From positions 2,647,501-2,711,500 of the forward strand of contig NZ_CP054140.1 in NCBI RefSeq assembly GCF_016446285.1: DNA of 64,000 nucleotides, written 5' to 3'. Position numbers and translations under genes: made by a program. Origin of the DNA: Desulfobulbus oligotrophicus (GTDB taxonomy: Bacteria > Desulfobacterota > Desulfobulbia > Desulfobulbales > Desulfobulbaceae). Below, piece after piece: positions 35,816-45,699 of the stretch. A model generated the notes under the pieces. The model saw nothing but the letters and a program-made list of their open reading frames with translations. It was not told the DNA's origin and did not search any database. The stretch's first letter is position 1; the number at the start of each line of letters is the position of its first letter.

Positions 35816-38746
35816 ATGCCGACTCTGCGTTTAAACCATCTGGCCACCTCCTTTGTCCTCCTCATGCTTGTCGCACTGGCTGTGAACGGGTGGATTTTAC
35901 TGCATGTGTTCCAGTTGCACACAAGCTCTCTCCAGGCACAGGAAAACCGGCAGCAGGCCCTGCAAACCACCTACGATATTCAGCAGGAAATTGCAGCCCT
36001 GTCAAGAATGGTGCGTGCCTACACAGCTTCGGCCAACACCAAATACCTGACGTACTACTATGATATTATTGATATCAGGTTAGGGAAAAAAACCGCACCG
36101 GATCACTATGGACCAACCTACTGGTCGGAAGTGATGGCAGGTAAACGCAAGCATGCCATGCCCACAGAGGCCGTTGCCGAAGCACTCCTGTCAAAGATGC
36201 AGCGCCAGGGATTCAGCAAGGAAGAGTTCGCCACCATGAATCGGGGTCTTGCCTACTCCGAGGAGCTCTACAAACTCGACCAGATCGCCTTTGCCGCCAC
36301 CCAGGGGTTGTACGACCCCGGCACAAACAGTTTTGTTGATGACGGCAGGCCTCAGCTCAAGTTTGCCAACGAATTTCTCTACAATCAACAGTATCTCCGG
36401 ATGGAGGATCTGATCAACCAGGAGGTACAGACCTTTGTCCGACTGGTGGATGAACGGACCAAACAGGAGGTGCAGGAGGTGACCAGCCGGTTGCGACAGA
36501 GCATTCTTACGGCAGTGTACCTGCTGGTCGGCACGGTGGTTGCCGCATTCGTGGCAGTCTTCATCATCCGCAGAATGGTCCTGGCTCCGATGAGCAACCT
36601 GATGGACAAGGCCCTGGCCATCGGTAACGGCGACTATTCGGTCCGGCCGGATATCACACGTGGTGTCGGCGAGCTCCAGGCGCTGAGCCAGACAATCAGC
36701 ATCATGGCGCGTAACATCGAAGAAGACATGCAGCAGCGCGAACAGATCACCCATGAGCTGGAAATAGCCACTGCCAGGGCTGAAGAGTCCACCCGTGCCA
36801 AGTCACTGTTTCTGGCCAACATGAGCCATGAGATCCGCACCCCCATGAACGCCATCATCGGCATGACCAGCCTTACCCTGAATACCCGTCTCGATGACAG
36901 GCAGCGCGACTATATCGGCAAGGTAAAGAATGCATCGGAATCTCTGCTGAGCATCATCAACGACATCCTGGATTTCTCCAAAATTGAGGCCGGTAAACTG
37001 ACCCTGGATATTGTGTCGTTTCAGATGGAGGATGTGCTCAGTAATGCAACAGTTCTGGTGCGTCAACTTGCCCTGGAAAAGGAGATTGAACTGCTGCTTG
37101 ATATCCGCAGCAACCGGCTGCTCAGCCCTGCAGGAACGTTCCGCGGCGACCCCTTGCGAATCGGTCAGATTCTGACAAACCTGCTGTCCAATGCCGTCAA
37201 GTTTACCAGTCAGGGATCGGTCAGGCTCGAGGTCGAAGGGCATGACCAGCAGGATGAAACCCTGGCACTGTACTTTCTTGTGGAAGATACAGGAATCGGC
37301 ATGTCGGAAGAACAGCTGGCACTGCTGTTTCATGAATTTTCCCAGGTAGACGGCTCCACCACCCGTCAGTTCGGAGGAACCGGGCTGGGTTTGAGTATTT
37401 CCAAACGGCTTGCCAACCTTATGGGAGGTGACATCACTGTCTCCAGTCAGCCCGGTGTCGGTTCCCGGTTCACACTGCATGTGAGACTGCCGTATTCGGC
37501 ATCCTCCTCGTGCAGCTTTTCACCGCAGCCGTCGGAAAAATCGTTCAAAGCCCTGGTGGTCGATGATCATGACCAGGCCCGGGAGGTGCTGCAGGGCCTG
37601 CTTGAGCTGTTTGATATCGAAGCAGTGAGTGTGGCCTCTGGGGAGGATGCCCTGGCCCTGCTTGCCCGGACCGACCACACGTTTGATCTGCTCTTCCTCG
37701 ACTGGGTGATGCCGGGTATGGATGGCGCGGCTGTACTGGCCGAACTCAAAACATTGTCGTTGGAAAAGCCGCCACTGACCGTTATCATCTCCTCCTATGA
37801 TGTGGATATGCCTCCGGTACAGCAGGACGAACTGTCTCCTGCTGTGCAACTGCTCCATAAACCGATTCTGCCCGGTGACATACGGATCCTGCTTGATACG
37901 CTCAGGAACACTCCCCGGCACAGACAAGAGCAGCCGTCACTGCCCGGCAGAGTACACCTGCAGGGAATGCGGGTCCTCCTGGTTGAAGACAATGCCATTA
38001 ACCAGCACGTTGCCCAGCAACTTATGCAGTTTCAAGGTGTTGAAGTCGATGTGGCCGACAACGGACAAAAAGCTGTGGATATGGTTAACGCCCATCCTGC
38101 CGACTATTACGATGTTGTGCTCATGGATATACAGATGCCGGTTATGGACGGCTTTGAAGCAACCAAAATTCTGCGTCATCAGCCGCAGTATCAGAGGTTA
38201 CCCATAATCGCGCTGACCGCGCACGTCATGACCGAACAACAGGAGTACTGCCGGGCCATAGGCATGAACGGTCACATCGCCAAACCCATTGATCCGGAGA
38301 TTTTGTACAAAGCGCTGGCCGATCACTCGCAACAACCAAAAACCACGTTAACTCCGGCAACGCAGCCCGCGGAGCAGACCACTGCAATCCTGCCGGCTGT
38401 GACTGCAATCGACACCCTGAGCGGGTTGACCTACTGTGCCAACAATCCGACACTCTATACCAAAACTCTGCATCATTACATACAGCTCTACACCGATTTT
38501 GCCGACCAGCTCGCCTCTTTACATGAACAGGACGAATGGGATGAACTGCTGCGTCAAACCCACTCATTCAAGGGATTAAGCGCCACCATCGGTGCCGGGG
38601 ATCTCAGTGGACTTGGCATGCGCCTGGAAACAGCAACCCGGGAACGCTCGGAAGACCTGATCCCGTTAATTGAGGAATTGAGCCGCGAACTGCCGTCTGT
38701 CCTCGACGAGCTGCACGGGTATCTGTCCCGACAAGGCCCATTGTGA
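35816..38746 (+). CDS. Hybrid sensor histidine kinase with two receiver domains and HPt (BarA-like)
   Basis: The 976-residue multidomain protein has a transmembrane helix at residues 10-32, a periplasmic sensor with a DUF3365-like look (residues 33-225), a second helix (about 228-250) and HAMP (about 250-305). HisKA follows with His338 ([11 protein letters not shown]), then HATPase ([23 protein letters not shown]). Receiver 1 has Asp629 (FLDWVMPG), receiver 2 has Asp771 ([11 protein letters not shown]), and a C-terminal HPt domain has His916 ([13 protein letters not shown]). All phospho-acceptors look intact, so a full four-step relay is possible. No response regulator lies nearby. A porin-like and a periplasmic-binding gene follow in the same direction and may be functionally tied. 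Confidence 0.9.
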   Translation: MPTLRLNHLATSFVLLMLVALAVNGWILLHVFQLHTSSLQAQENRQQALQTTYDIQQEIAALSRMVRAYTASANTKYLTYYYDIIDIRLGKKTAPDHYGPTYWSEVMAGKRKHAMPTEAVAEALLSKMQRQGFSKEEFATMNRGLAYSEELYKLDQIAFAATQGLYDPGTNSFVDDGRPQLKFANEFLYNQQYLRMEDLINQEVQTFVRLVDERTKQEVQEVTSRLRQSILTAVYLLVGTVVAAFVAVFIIRRMVLAPMSNLMDKALAIGNGDYSVRPDITRGVGELQALSQTISIMARNIEEDMQQREQITHELEIATARAEESTRAKSLFLANMSHEIRTPMNAIIGMTSLTLNTRLDDRQRDYIGKVKNASESLLSIINDILDFSKIEAGKLTLDIVSFQMEDVLSNATVLVRQLALEKEIELLLDIRSNRLLSPAGTFRGDPLRIGQILTNLLSNAVKFTSQGSVRLEVEGHDQQDETLALYFLVEDTGIGMSEEQLALLFHEFSQVDGSTTRQFGGTGLGLSISKRLANLMGGDITVSSQPGVGSRFTLHVRLPYSASSSCSFSPQPSEKSFKALVVDDHDQAREVLQGLLELFDIEAVSVASGEDALALLARTDHTFDLLFLDWVMPGMDGAAVLAELKTLSLEKPPLTVIISSYDVDMPPVQQDELSPAVQLLHKPILPGDIRILLDTLRNTPRHRQEQPSLPGRVHLQGMRVLLVEDNAINQHVAQQLMQFQGVEVDVADNGQKAVDMVNAHPADYYDVVLMDIQMPVMDGFEATKILRHQPQYQRLPIIALTAHVMTEQQEYCRAIGMNGHIAKPIDPEILYKALADHSQQPKTTLTPATQPAEQTTAILPAVTAIDTLSGLTYCANNPTLYTKTLHHYIQLYTDFADQLASLHEQDEWDELLRQTHSFKGLSATIGAGDLSGLGMRLETATRERSEDLIPLIEELSRELPSVLDELHGYLSRQGPL

Positions 38747-38886
38747 GACAACAACATCAAGAAAAGAGCGGCACTGTCTGCTCTCAGATACAGATCTGTC
38801 CAGGTGTTCACATGACAACCTGTTCATACAATGCCATCAGAGAAAACTCTTTATATCAACATGACTAAGGAGCTATACAGTTTATC

Positions 38887-40137
38887 ATGAACAGATCCCA
38901 AACTCTCATCCTGGTAGTGCTCTTGTTTGCCGGCCTTGTCATCAGTCCCACAGCCCGGGCCGTTGACTTCAGTTACTCTGCTTTCGGCACCATCGGGGCG
39001 GCAATTTCCGATGAACCCATCCGGTACCAGCGGGACATTGATGACAGCGGTACCTTTATGCGGGACTCTCTGCTGGGGGGTCGATTGGATGCCAAGTTTA
39101 ACGAACAGTGGGCAGCAAGCAGCCAGGTTACACTGGCGGCCAGTGATAAAGAAGATGACAGGATCAGGCCGCAGCTCAAGTGGACCATGGTGTCGTACCG
39201 GCCTGCCAATGACTGGTTGATCCGGGTGGGACGGCTCAGTTTGGGCGGACTGCTGCACCAGCAGAATCTGGATGTGGGAGTCACCTATGATATGGCACGA
39301 TTGCCCCGGGAAGTGTATCTTCTCTCCTCAGACTATGACTTTGACGGCGTGAGTGTCACCAAAACCTGGAATATCGGTGACTATGAACTGGCGCTGGACG
39401 GCTCCTTCGGCATGCAGAAACGCTACTATCGCGTCTTTCAAGAGGGAACCGACAGACCATCATATTACAGTGCTGATGTCACCGGCGGCGGTCTGGTGGC
39501 CACTTTGAAAGATTACGATCACACCACCTTCCGTTTCGGGTGGCACATAACAGACATTGATCCCAATACAACCGAAGGTATGCTCGCCAGATACAACTTC
39601 ATGCCCCTGGGAGGCGGACAGTACACCTTAAACCCTGTGAATCCCTTTGGCTACAGATCGACCTTCACAGTCAACACCTTGTTTCTCGGCGTGGAATTCC
39701 CGCTGGGCGACTTTCTGGTAACCTGTGAGGGGACTGCTGTCCTGCCAAACAGTGTGGAATCAGCCCCCGAAAACTACGCCGGTTACGTCTCCCTGTCACG
39801 AAAGTTCGACAAATGGACCCCTTACATTACCTACGCTAAAATATGGAGCAACGGTCTTGACACCTGGCGCCGGGTCAAAGGAGCGACCAATCCGTACCTG
39901 CCGGGCAGTCCACAGGCCCTTATTGCCGACGCCTACCTTGCAGATGTGGCCAGTGTTATCGCTGTTTTTGACCAGAGCTCTGTTATGCTCGGCACCTCGT
40001 ACGCCATCACTCCCCAGCAAAAAATCAAGGCAGAGGTCATGACCACCCATATTGGTGAACGTTCCGCCATGTTTGACGGTACCCTTACCCATGAAAACGT
40101 TACAACGTTCTCACTGTCGTATAACTTTGCCTTTTAA
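38887..40137 (+). CDS. Outer-membrane beta-barrel (porin-like) protein
   Basis: The 416-residue protein has a Sec signal peptide (MNRSQTLILVVLLFAGLVIS, cut after ARA near residue 25). The mature part alternates aromatic and polar residues in beta strands (for example RFGWHITDID, YAGYVSLSRKFDKWTPYITYAKIW) and ends with SLSYNFAF; a C-terminal Phe is the usual outer-membrane insertion signal. The family is not certain. It lies 140 bp after the hybrid kinase and 80 bp before a small periplasmic binding-type protein, so the group may sense or import an anion such as phosphate. Confidence 0.78.
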   Translation: MNRSQTLILVVLLFAGLVISPTARAVDFSYSAFGTIGAAISDEPIRYQRDIDDSGTFMRDSLLGGRLDAKFNEQWAASSQVTLAASDKEDDRIRPQLKWTMVSYRPANDWLIRVGRLSLGGLLHQQNLDVGVTYDMARLPREVYLLSSDYDFDGVSVTKTWNIGDYELALDGSFGMQKRYYRVFQEGTDRPSYYSADVTGGGLVATLKDYDHTTFRFGWHITDIDPNTTEGMLARYNFMPLGGGQYTLNPVNPFGYRSTFTVNTLFLGVEFPLGDFLVTCEGTAVLPNSVESAPENYAGYVSLSRKFDKWTPYITYAKIWSNGLDTWRRVKGATNPYLPGSPQALIADAYLADVASVIAVFDQSSVMLGTSYAITPQQKIKAEVMTTHIGERSAMFDGTLTHENVTTFSLSYNFAF

Positions 40138-40217
40138 AGATCAGAGCCCTGCTCCTCCACGGCTGTGCAAACAGACATGACCAGAGACACACAACATACC
40201 TTGCAAAGATCAATCTG

Positions 40218-40652
40218 ATGCGTTGCGTTGTTTACCGTATACTCCAGGCAGTTGTGGTGGCACTGACCCTGATGACCGCTCCGGTACAGGCCGAAGTGGT
40301 CGTTGTGTGCAACGCCTCGCTGTCTGTTGCCGACAGGCTGAACCCAGCCATCCTTGCCCGGATCTATACAGGAAGAACCATTCAGATTGACGGCATCAGT
40401 GTTTTACCGGTCAACCTCGCTCCAGGCACTCCGGAACGTTCTCTCTTTCTTCAGCACATCATGGGACAAAACGATGATGAGTATATCGGCTACTGGCTGG
40501 TACGCAAGTCCATCGGCCGGGGTACTCCGCCTCAGGAATTTAAAAATGCAGCGGAACTGCAGAACTATATCCGATCGACTCCGGGTTCGATCGGATATAT
40601 CGATAAACAGCACCTCGAATCCGGGGTGCGGTCCCTTTTCAGAATCCCCTGA
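40218..40652 (+). CDS. Small PstS-like periplasmic binding protein
   Basis: The 144-residue protein has a signal peptide cut near PVQAEV (about residue 25). The motifs NPAILARIYTGRTIQIDG, PGTPERSLFLQHIMG and STPGSIGYIDK are those of short PstS-like domains (one lobe, about 120 residues). Full-length PstS proteins are twice this size. Such short forms often accompany sensor kinases and beta-barrel proteins, as here. The ligand is unknown. Confidence 0.75.
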   Translation: MRCVVYRILQAVVVALTLMTAPVQAEVVVVCNASLSVADRLNPAILARIYTGRTIQIDGISVLPVNLAPGTPERSLFLQHIMGQNDDEYIGYWLVRKSIGRGTPPQEFKNAAELQNYIRSTPGSIGYIDKQHLESGVRSLFRIP

Positions 40653-40909
40653 CCATCCATCCGGTCGCCTGCATCCTGTTATCGATCCAACTTTTCAGAT
40701 TCATTGAACTCTTTCCCTGCTGCTGTATTTGCCAGGCATGAGACAATCAATGAGCGATGCACCACCAGGCTGTCTCCGGCCGACTGGTTGCACAACCGAA
40801 CCGGTGGATGTGTGCGCCGGCAGTGGACCAACCGTTATCAGCCGCCTCTTTCCAGGTATCAAAAAGAGGGCAGATCCCCACCATGTCTGATCGTACCAAT
40901 AAACACGCG

Positions 40910-42130
40910 CTATTTACTATCCGGGTGTTGTCGCAGGTCAGGAAGGAGCACCGCTGTCAAACCCAGCAGGGGTAACCAGGCGCACAGCTGATAGACCGCT
41001 TCAATACCCATCTGATCGGCCAAACGACCAAAAAAAGCCGCACCCAAACCGGCCAGTCCAAAGGCCAGCCCAAAGAAAAGACCGGAGACCATTCCGACTT
41101 TGCCGGGAAACAACTCCTGGGCGTAGACCACCATTGCCGGAAAGGCTGAGGCAATCAACAGGCCGATGGTAAAGGTCAGAGGGCCTGTCCAGAACAGGGT
41201 GGCATGCGGGAGAGCCAGTGCAAAGGGGGCTGTGCCGAAAATCGACCACCAGATCACCTGCTTGCGACCGATGCGATCACCAATGGGGCCGCCGAGTAAT
41301 GTCCCGGCAGCCACACCGAAAAGAAAGACGAACAGGTGCAGTTGCGCCGCCTGCACTGGAACCTGAAATTTGTGCATGAGGTAAAAGGTGAGATAACTGT
41401 GCAGACTGGTTGTGTAAAAAAATTTGGAAAACATCAGAAGAAGCAGGATGACCACAGGTCGGACAGCAGAGCGTTGTCCGGTCTTTCCGGTTATGTGCGC
41501 AGCTCGCCGCTCCAGCCGTTTTTTTGCCTGCTGCTGCTTGTACCATCCGCCAATCCACCAGAGAAGCACAATGGCTGCCAGGGCCACCAGGGCAAACCAG
41601 GCCAGACTTGATCTGCCCGCAGGGATGATAATCAACGCTGCCAGCAGCGGACCGGCAGCTGTACCGGCATTCCCGCCGACCTGAAAGATTGACTGGGCAA
41701 GTCCGTACTGACCGGCTGAAGCCAGACGGGCAACCCGGGATGATTCCGGATGTAAAACCGCTGATCCGGAACCGACCAGGGCAACAGCCAGCAGCAGCAG
41801 CCCATAGCTCGGGACCCACGCCAGGGCAAGGAGCCCCAGCAGAGTACACCCCATACCCCAGGCAAGAAAGTACGGCTGCGGTCGATAATCGGTGTACAGA
41901 CCGACCAGAGGCTGTAACAGCGAAGCCGAGATCTGAAAAGTCAGGGTGATCAGGCCGATCTGTGTGAAACTGAGTTGAAACCCCTCCTTCAACAGGGGGT
42001 ATATCGCTGGAATAAGTGATTGAATAAGATCATTGAGAAAATGTGAACAACTGATGGCAATCAGTATCTTGAGGCCGATCTTTTTTGATGCCGGCAATGA
42101 AGAAAGATGTGCTTGGCTGCGCTGGATCAT
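40910..42130 (-). CDS. fsr: MFS exporter, fosmidomycin-resistance (Fsr) type
   Basis: The 406-residue protein has 12 predicted transmembrane segments. The N-terminal signature SHFLNDLIQSLIPAIYPLLK and the following FQLSFTQIGLITLTFQISAS are diagnostic of the Fsr family, as is GSGSAVLHPESSRVARLAS. It likely extrudes a toxic or waste compound at the inner membrane using the proton gradient. The natural substrate is unknown. It is a single gene, not obviously linked to its neighbours. Confidence 0.88.
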   Translation of the reverse strand: MIQRSQAHLSSLPASKKIGLKILIAISCSHFLNDLIQSLIPAIYPLLKEGFQLSFTQIGLITLTFQISASLLQPLVGLYTDYRPQPYFLAWGMGCTLLGLLALAWVPSYGLLLLAVALVGSGSAVLHPESSRVARLASAGQYGLAQSIFQVGGNAGTAAGPLLAALIIIPAGRSSLAWFALVALAAIVLLWWIGGWYKQQQAKKRLERRAAHITGKTGQRSAVRPVVILLLLMFSKFFYTTSLHSYLTFYLMHKFQVPVQAAQLHLFVFLFGVAAGTLLGGPIGDRIGRKQVIWWSIFGTAPFALALPHATLFWTGPLTFTIGLLIASAFPAMVVYAQELFPGKVGMVSGLFFGLAFGLAGLGAAFFGRLADQMGIEAVYQLCAWLPLLGLTAVLLPDLRQHPDSK

Positions 42131-42346
42131 AGGGTGAACTCAACAACGATGAGGCGATAGTTGATGCAGGACCGGAGTACCCTCTCCCCGGCAGGACCGG
42201 GCCCGTAGCAGGCGCGACGCAGTACCTGTGCCGGGGCCTGTCGGCTCCATATCCACGGGAGTTTTCCGGTATACGATGCAGTGTAAAAAAAACTGATGGT
42301 AAAGAAAGAAAAAGGGTAAGAACGCCGGTGTCAACACAGACAGCAG

Positions 42347-44425
42347 TTACAAGACGTTCTCTTTTCGATCGGGCTCCTCTTCACTCCGGCTGCCCACCGG
42401 GAGCGGTAACGTGACAATGAAAACCGTTCCCGGCCGATCCGGATACGCGTGAGCAGCGTCTTCGGGGAGCATTGTCCTGGGAACAGGACTGAGTGCGGAG
42501 ATCGTACCGCCATGTTCTTTAATGATCCCGAAGGAAACCGACAGACCCAGCCCGGTCCCCTTGCCAACCTGCTTGGTGGTGAAAAATGGATCAAAGATAT
42601 TGGCGATATGTTCAGAACTTACGCCGGTTCCGGTATCAGCGACACTGACTTCAATCCGCCCTTGAGACGGATGTCGGGTCCGAATAAAGATAACGCCGTC
42701 CTGACCGATTGCATCGGCGGCATTGTTTAACAGATTCAACCAGACCTGTTTGAGTCGTTCCCGGTCTCCGATCATGGTGGGTAACGATTCCCCCGGTGTG
42801 AAAACCACCTGAATCCGGTTCAGAAAGAAGGCGTGTTCCACCAGTTGAATCACCTCCTGCAAAGAGGTATTGAGATCCAGGGCACCGCGCACCGAATGCG
42901 AATGGCGGGAGAATCCCAACAGGTCAGCCACGATTTTGCGACAGACCTTGGTCTGTTTTTCGATAATACGCAAACTCTCCAGTGATTCTTCATCAGTGAC
43001 ATCATCCATCAGTAACTGTGCATAACCGAGAATAATCCCAAGCGGGGTATTGATCTCATGGGCCACACCACCGGCAAGACGCCCCAGACCTTCCATTTTC
43101 TGCGATCGGATCAACTGTTCCTGGAACTTCTTGAGCATGGTGGTGTCCCGTGCCGTCAGGAGAAGGCCCATGATATTGCCGTCCTGCTCATAAATCGGTA
43201 CTTTGACCACATGGAACCACTTCTGATCATCAGACCTCTTAAAGGTAATCTCTTTGGATAACGGCTGACCGGTCAACAGGATCTGTCTGTCCTCATGATA
43301 GTTCAGATCCGCCTGCCGGGGAGAAAAGATATCAAAATCGGTCCTGCCGATAACAGCCTCTTCCTGAAGACCGAAATAGTCACAGAAGGCTTTGCTGACA
43401 AACCTGTACACCAGATCCTTGTCCTGCAGGGTAATAAAGTCCGGCGTCACGTTCATGATGGTTTTGAGCAGCCCCTGCTGCTGGGCAATAGTCTTCTCCC
43501 GTTCGGTCAGTTCCTGAATATGGTTTCTGATCGTCACGGCCATCACGTCAAAGGCCTCGGCCAGGTCCTGCAGCTCGTCACCGAAGTTGTGTCTGAACAC
43601 GGAGCAGTGACGACAGCTCTCCATCTTCAGCGGATACTCTTTTCCCTGGCAGTTCGGGCACAGGGTACCGGCCAGGTACCAGCAGCGCCGCAGCGGATCG
43701 CCATAGGCGGGACAGTCAACCTTGTCGCAGGCCATGATGTCCCAGCAGTTTTTCTCCAATGTGAACCCGGCCTGTACATCGAGGTTGCCTTTGACAATCT
43801 GCTCGGCCGACTCCCGCAAACGGTTGAGACGAAGGGTCACGGTCCGTGCAAACCACAGGGCCAGCACAACACCGAGACTGACGCCCCCCAGGGTGACAAA
43901 CAGGCTGATCCAGCGTTGCTGGGCAATCTGTGCATCGATCTCACTTCGGGCCAGCCCCATCCTGATACTGCCGAGACTTTTGTCACCCACCACAATCCTG
44001 ACGTTAAAATCGTAGATCTGTCCCCGTTCAGTGGTCAGCTGCCTGGGCTGCGGTTTCTCGCTGGCCTGATTGACCGTCAGAAGATCAGTGGGAAAACCGC
44101 CGCTGAAGGTGTGCGTTAAGATGTTACCGGTGGTGTCGGTTAAAAAGATGTAGATGATGTCGTCGTACTGTCCATGGAGGTTGTCGATGAGATTTTTCAT
44201 CTGCAGAAAATCCATGGCCAGGAGAGGCTCGGTCAGTCTGAATGCCAGCCCGGATGCCAACGCCATACCCCGCTTCTTCCCCTCTTCCAGGAGGGCCTTT
44301 GATGACATGGCAGAAAGGATAAGACCGATGCTGAGACCACACAGCACCAGCATCATGGTCACCCCCAGGGTGATCTTGCTTCTGAAACGTAAACGATGAA
44401 AGATTTTGCTCAACGGGTTAGTCAA
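42347..44425 (-). CDS. Sensor histidine kinase with Cys-rich juxtamembrane module and PAS domain
   Basis: The 692-residue protein has two transmembrane helices (about residues 22-44 and 173-195) around a periplasmic sensor and a HAMP domain. Then comes a cysteine-rich module (about residues 225-275: NCWDIMACDKVDCPAYG, RRCWYLAGTLCPNCQG, MESCRHCSVF) with nine cysteines. PAS follows (about 315-435), then HisKA with His456 (GVAHEINTPLG) and HATPase (GTGLGLSVSFGI). The cysteines may bind a metal or iron-sulfur cluster and report redox state. The upstream PhnD-like lipoprotein gene overlaps by eight bases, so the pair probably works as a periplasmic sensor plus kinase. Confidence 0.88.
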   Translation of the reverse strand: MTNPLSKIFHRLRFRSKITLGVTMMLVLCGLSIGLILSAMSSKALLEEGKKRGMALASGLAFRLTEPLLAMDFLQMKNLIDNLHGQYDDIIYIFLTDTTGNILTHTFSGGFPTDLLTVNQASEKPQPRQLTTERGQIYDFNVRIVVGDKSLGSIRMGLARSEIDAQIAQQRWISLFVTLGGVSLGVVLALWFARTVTLRLNRLRESAEQIVKGNLDVQAGFTLEKNCWDIMACDKVDCPAYGDPLRRCWYLAGTLCPNCQGKEYPLKMESCRHCSVFRHNFGDELQDLAEAFDVMAVTIRNHIQELTEREKTIAQQQGLLKTIMNVTPDFITLQDKDLVYRFVSKAFCDYFGLQEEAVIGRTDFDIFSPRQADLNYHEDRQILLTGQPLSKEITFKRSDDQKWFHVVKVPIYEQDGNIMGLLLTARDTTMLKKFQEQLIRSQKMEGLGRLAGGVAHEINTPLGIILGYAQLLMDDVTDEESLESLRIIEKQTKVCRKIVADLLGFSRHSHSVRGALDLNTSLQEVIQLVEHAFFLNRIQVVFTPGESLPTMIGDRERLKQVWLNLLNNAADAIGQDGVIFIRTRHPSQGRIEVSVADTGTGVSSEHIANIFDPFFTTKQVGKGTGLGLSVSFGIIKEHGGTISALSPVPRTMLPEDAAHAYPDRPGTVFIVTLPLPVGSRSEEEPDRKENVL

Positions 44426-45347
44426 GATCCATCCCCACCTTTTTTTTCAGTTCCCGGATGGGATCAAAATCACTGTCGTCGGAGGGGACAAAGCCAATGA
44501 ATCTGGCTGCCTCAAGGATAACATGATGTCGTGGATTTCCCTCATAGTCAAGTTTTAGCAGGGCTTTTTTAATCTTATCGGCAGCCTCCTGTGAAAGGCG
44601 CGGGCTGCTGGCGTACACCCAGCCCGGATAGGAACGGGAGGCGGCAACAACCCTGATCTGGCTGATATCGATCTTCTTTTCCACCACTTTCAGCGACCCT
44701 TCCCGAATTGATCCCAGGTCATGCAACCCGGCATAGACACTGAGGATGACATTCTCCTGCCGGCCGCCTGCAAAGACCACTTCCTTAAAATCATGGATAT
44801 GTACTCCGTGGTCGACAAAGTGGCCAAGAGAAAAAAGATAGCCCCCTGCAGAGGCGGGATCCACCGCAATCCATGACTTGCCCCGGCAGTCATCAAGTGA
44901 TTGGATAGCCTCGTTGTCCTTGCGGGCGATGATCTGCCCACGAAATTCAGCCCGCCCGTCCAGCTCGATGATACGGGCCATGGCCTTGGCACCAAACTGA
45001 TTGGCCAGCTTAACGTAGACAAATGGATTGGTGAAAGAGATGTCAATTTTGCCCTGACCGAACATCCGGATATGATCGGAAAAGGAGTCAGGGAAAACCT
45101 GCCGGACCGGCATACCGGTTTCTTCGATCAGGTACTCCACTAAACGATGATGACGCTGAAAGGATTCAGTATGTGAATACTGGGGCAGATACGCATAGGT
45201 GACAGCGGGCTGCTGCGGTCTGGCTGTTATCTCCTGACGCTTGTTCAGAGACACCTTCACGCTCTCCTCACCGTCCCCGCAGGAGCAGAGAAACATGCTT
45301 GCAAACAGCATCACCGCCAAGAACAATCCATTGAGTCTGGGCACCAT
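44418..45347 (-). CDS. PhnD-like periplasmic binding lipoprotein, sensor partner of the overlapping kinase
   Basis: The 309-residue protein starts with a lipoprotein signal peptide ending in a lipobox (MFLCSCGDG, Cys about 23). The body is a phosphate/phosphonate/phosphite binding fold: PVTYAYLPQYS, TNPFVYVKLANQFGAKAMA, DPASAGGYLFSLGHF and VVAASRSYPGWVYAS. No permease or ATPase gene is adjacent. Instead the stop region overlaps a histidine kinase gene by eight bases, so it most likely senses its ligand for that kinase rather than importing it. Confidence 0.85.
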   Translation of the reverse strand: MVPRLNGLFLAVMLFASMFLCSCGDGEESVKVSLNKRQEITARPQQPAVTYAYLPQYSHTESFQRHHRLVEYLIEETGMPVRQVFPDSFSDHIRMFGQGKIDISFTNPFVYVKLANQFGAKAMARIIELDGRAEFRGQIIARKDNEAIQSLDDCRGKSWIAVDPASAGGYLFSLGHFVDHGVHIHDFKEVVFAGGRQENVILSVYAGLHDLGSIREGSLKVVEKKIDISQIRVVAASRSYPGWVYASSPRLSQEAADKIKKALLKLDYEGNPRHHVILEAARFIGFVPSDDSDFDPIRELKKKVGMDLD

Positions 45348-45699
45348 ACCGGTTATCCCTCTTTGGTTACAGCCTGTCTGTTACACTGACCACATCCTGT
45401 TTATCCATACAGCAAATCCGTTGTTCCTGCAACGAACGCTGTGTATGTTTGGCACAAACAGATCCCGGATTACTTGAAACAGTGTGAGCAAACATGATTA
45501 TATGGGAGAAGGGTCTGTAGGGTACTGAACACCGCCAGACCTTTGCCTGCCCTGCTCCGGGCAAGTCGCAGCGCATGAAGAGACGTTGCCAGTCACAGCC
45601 GACCGCACTGCAAAGAGCACCGGTCCACAGTGGAGGGATCGGCCGGGATCCGCATCAAAGCGGCTTCAATATCAACCACTGCTACCAGGAGAAGTATAC
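45348..45699. other. Divergent intergenic region with no recognised element
   Basis: This 352 bp stretch separates the PhnD-like gene from the polytopic membrane protein. It must hold both promoters. CCCTGCTCCGGG near 45548 is a weak palindrome. No RNA gene, riboswitch or credible coding frame was recognised. Confidence 0.4.
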
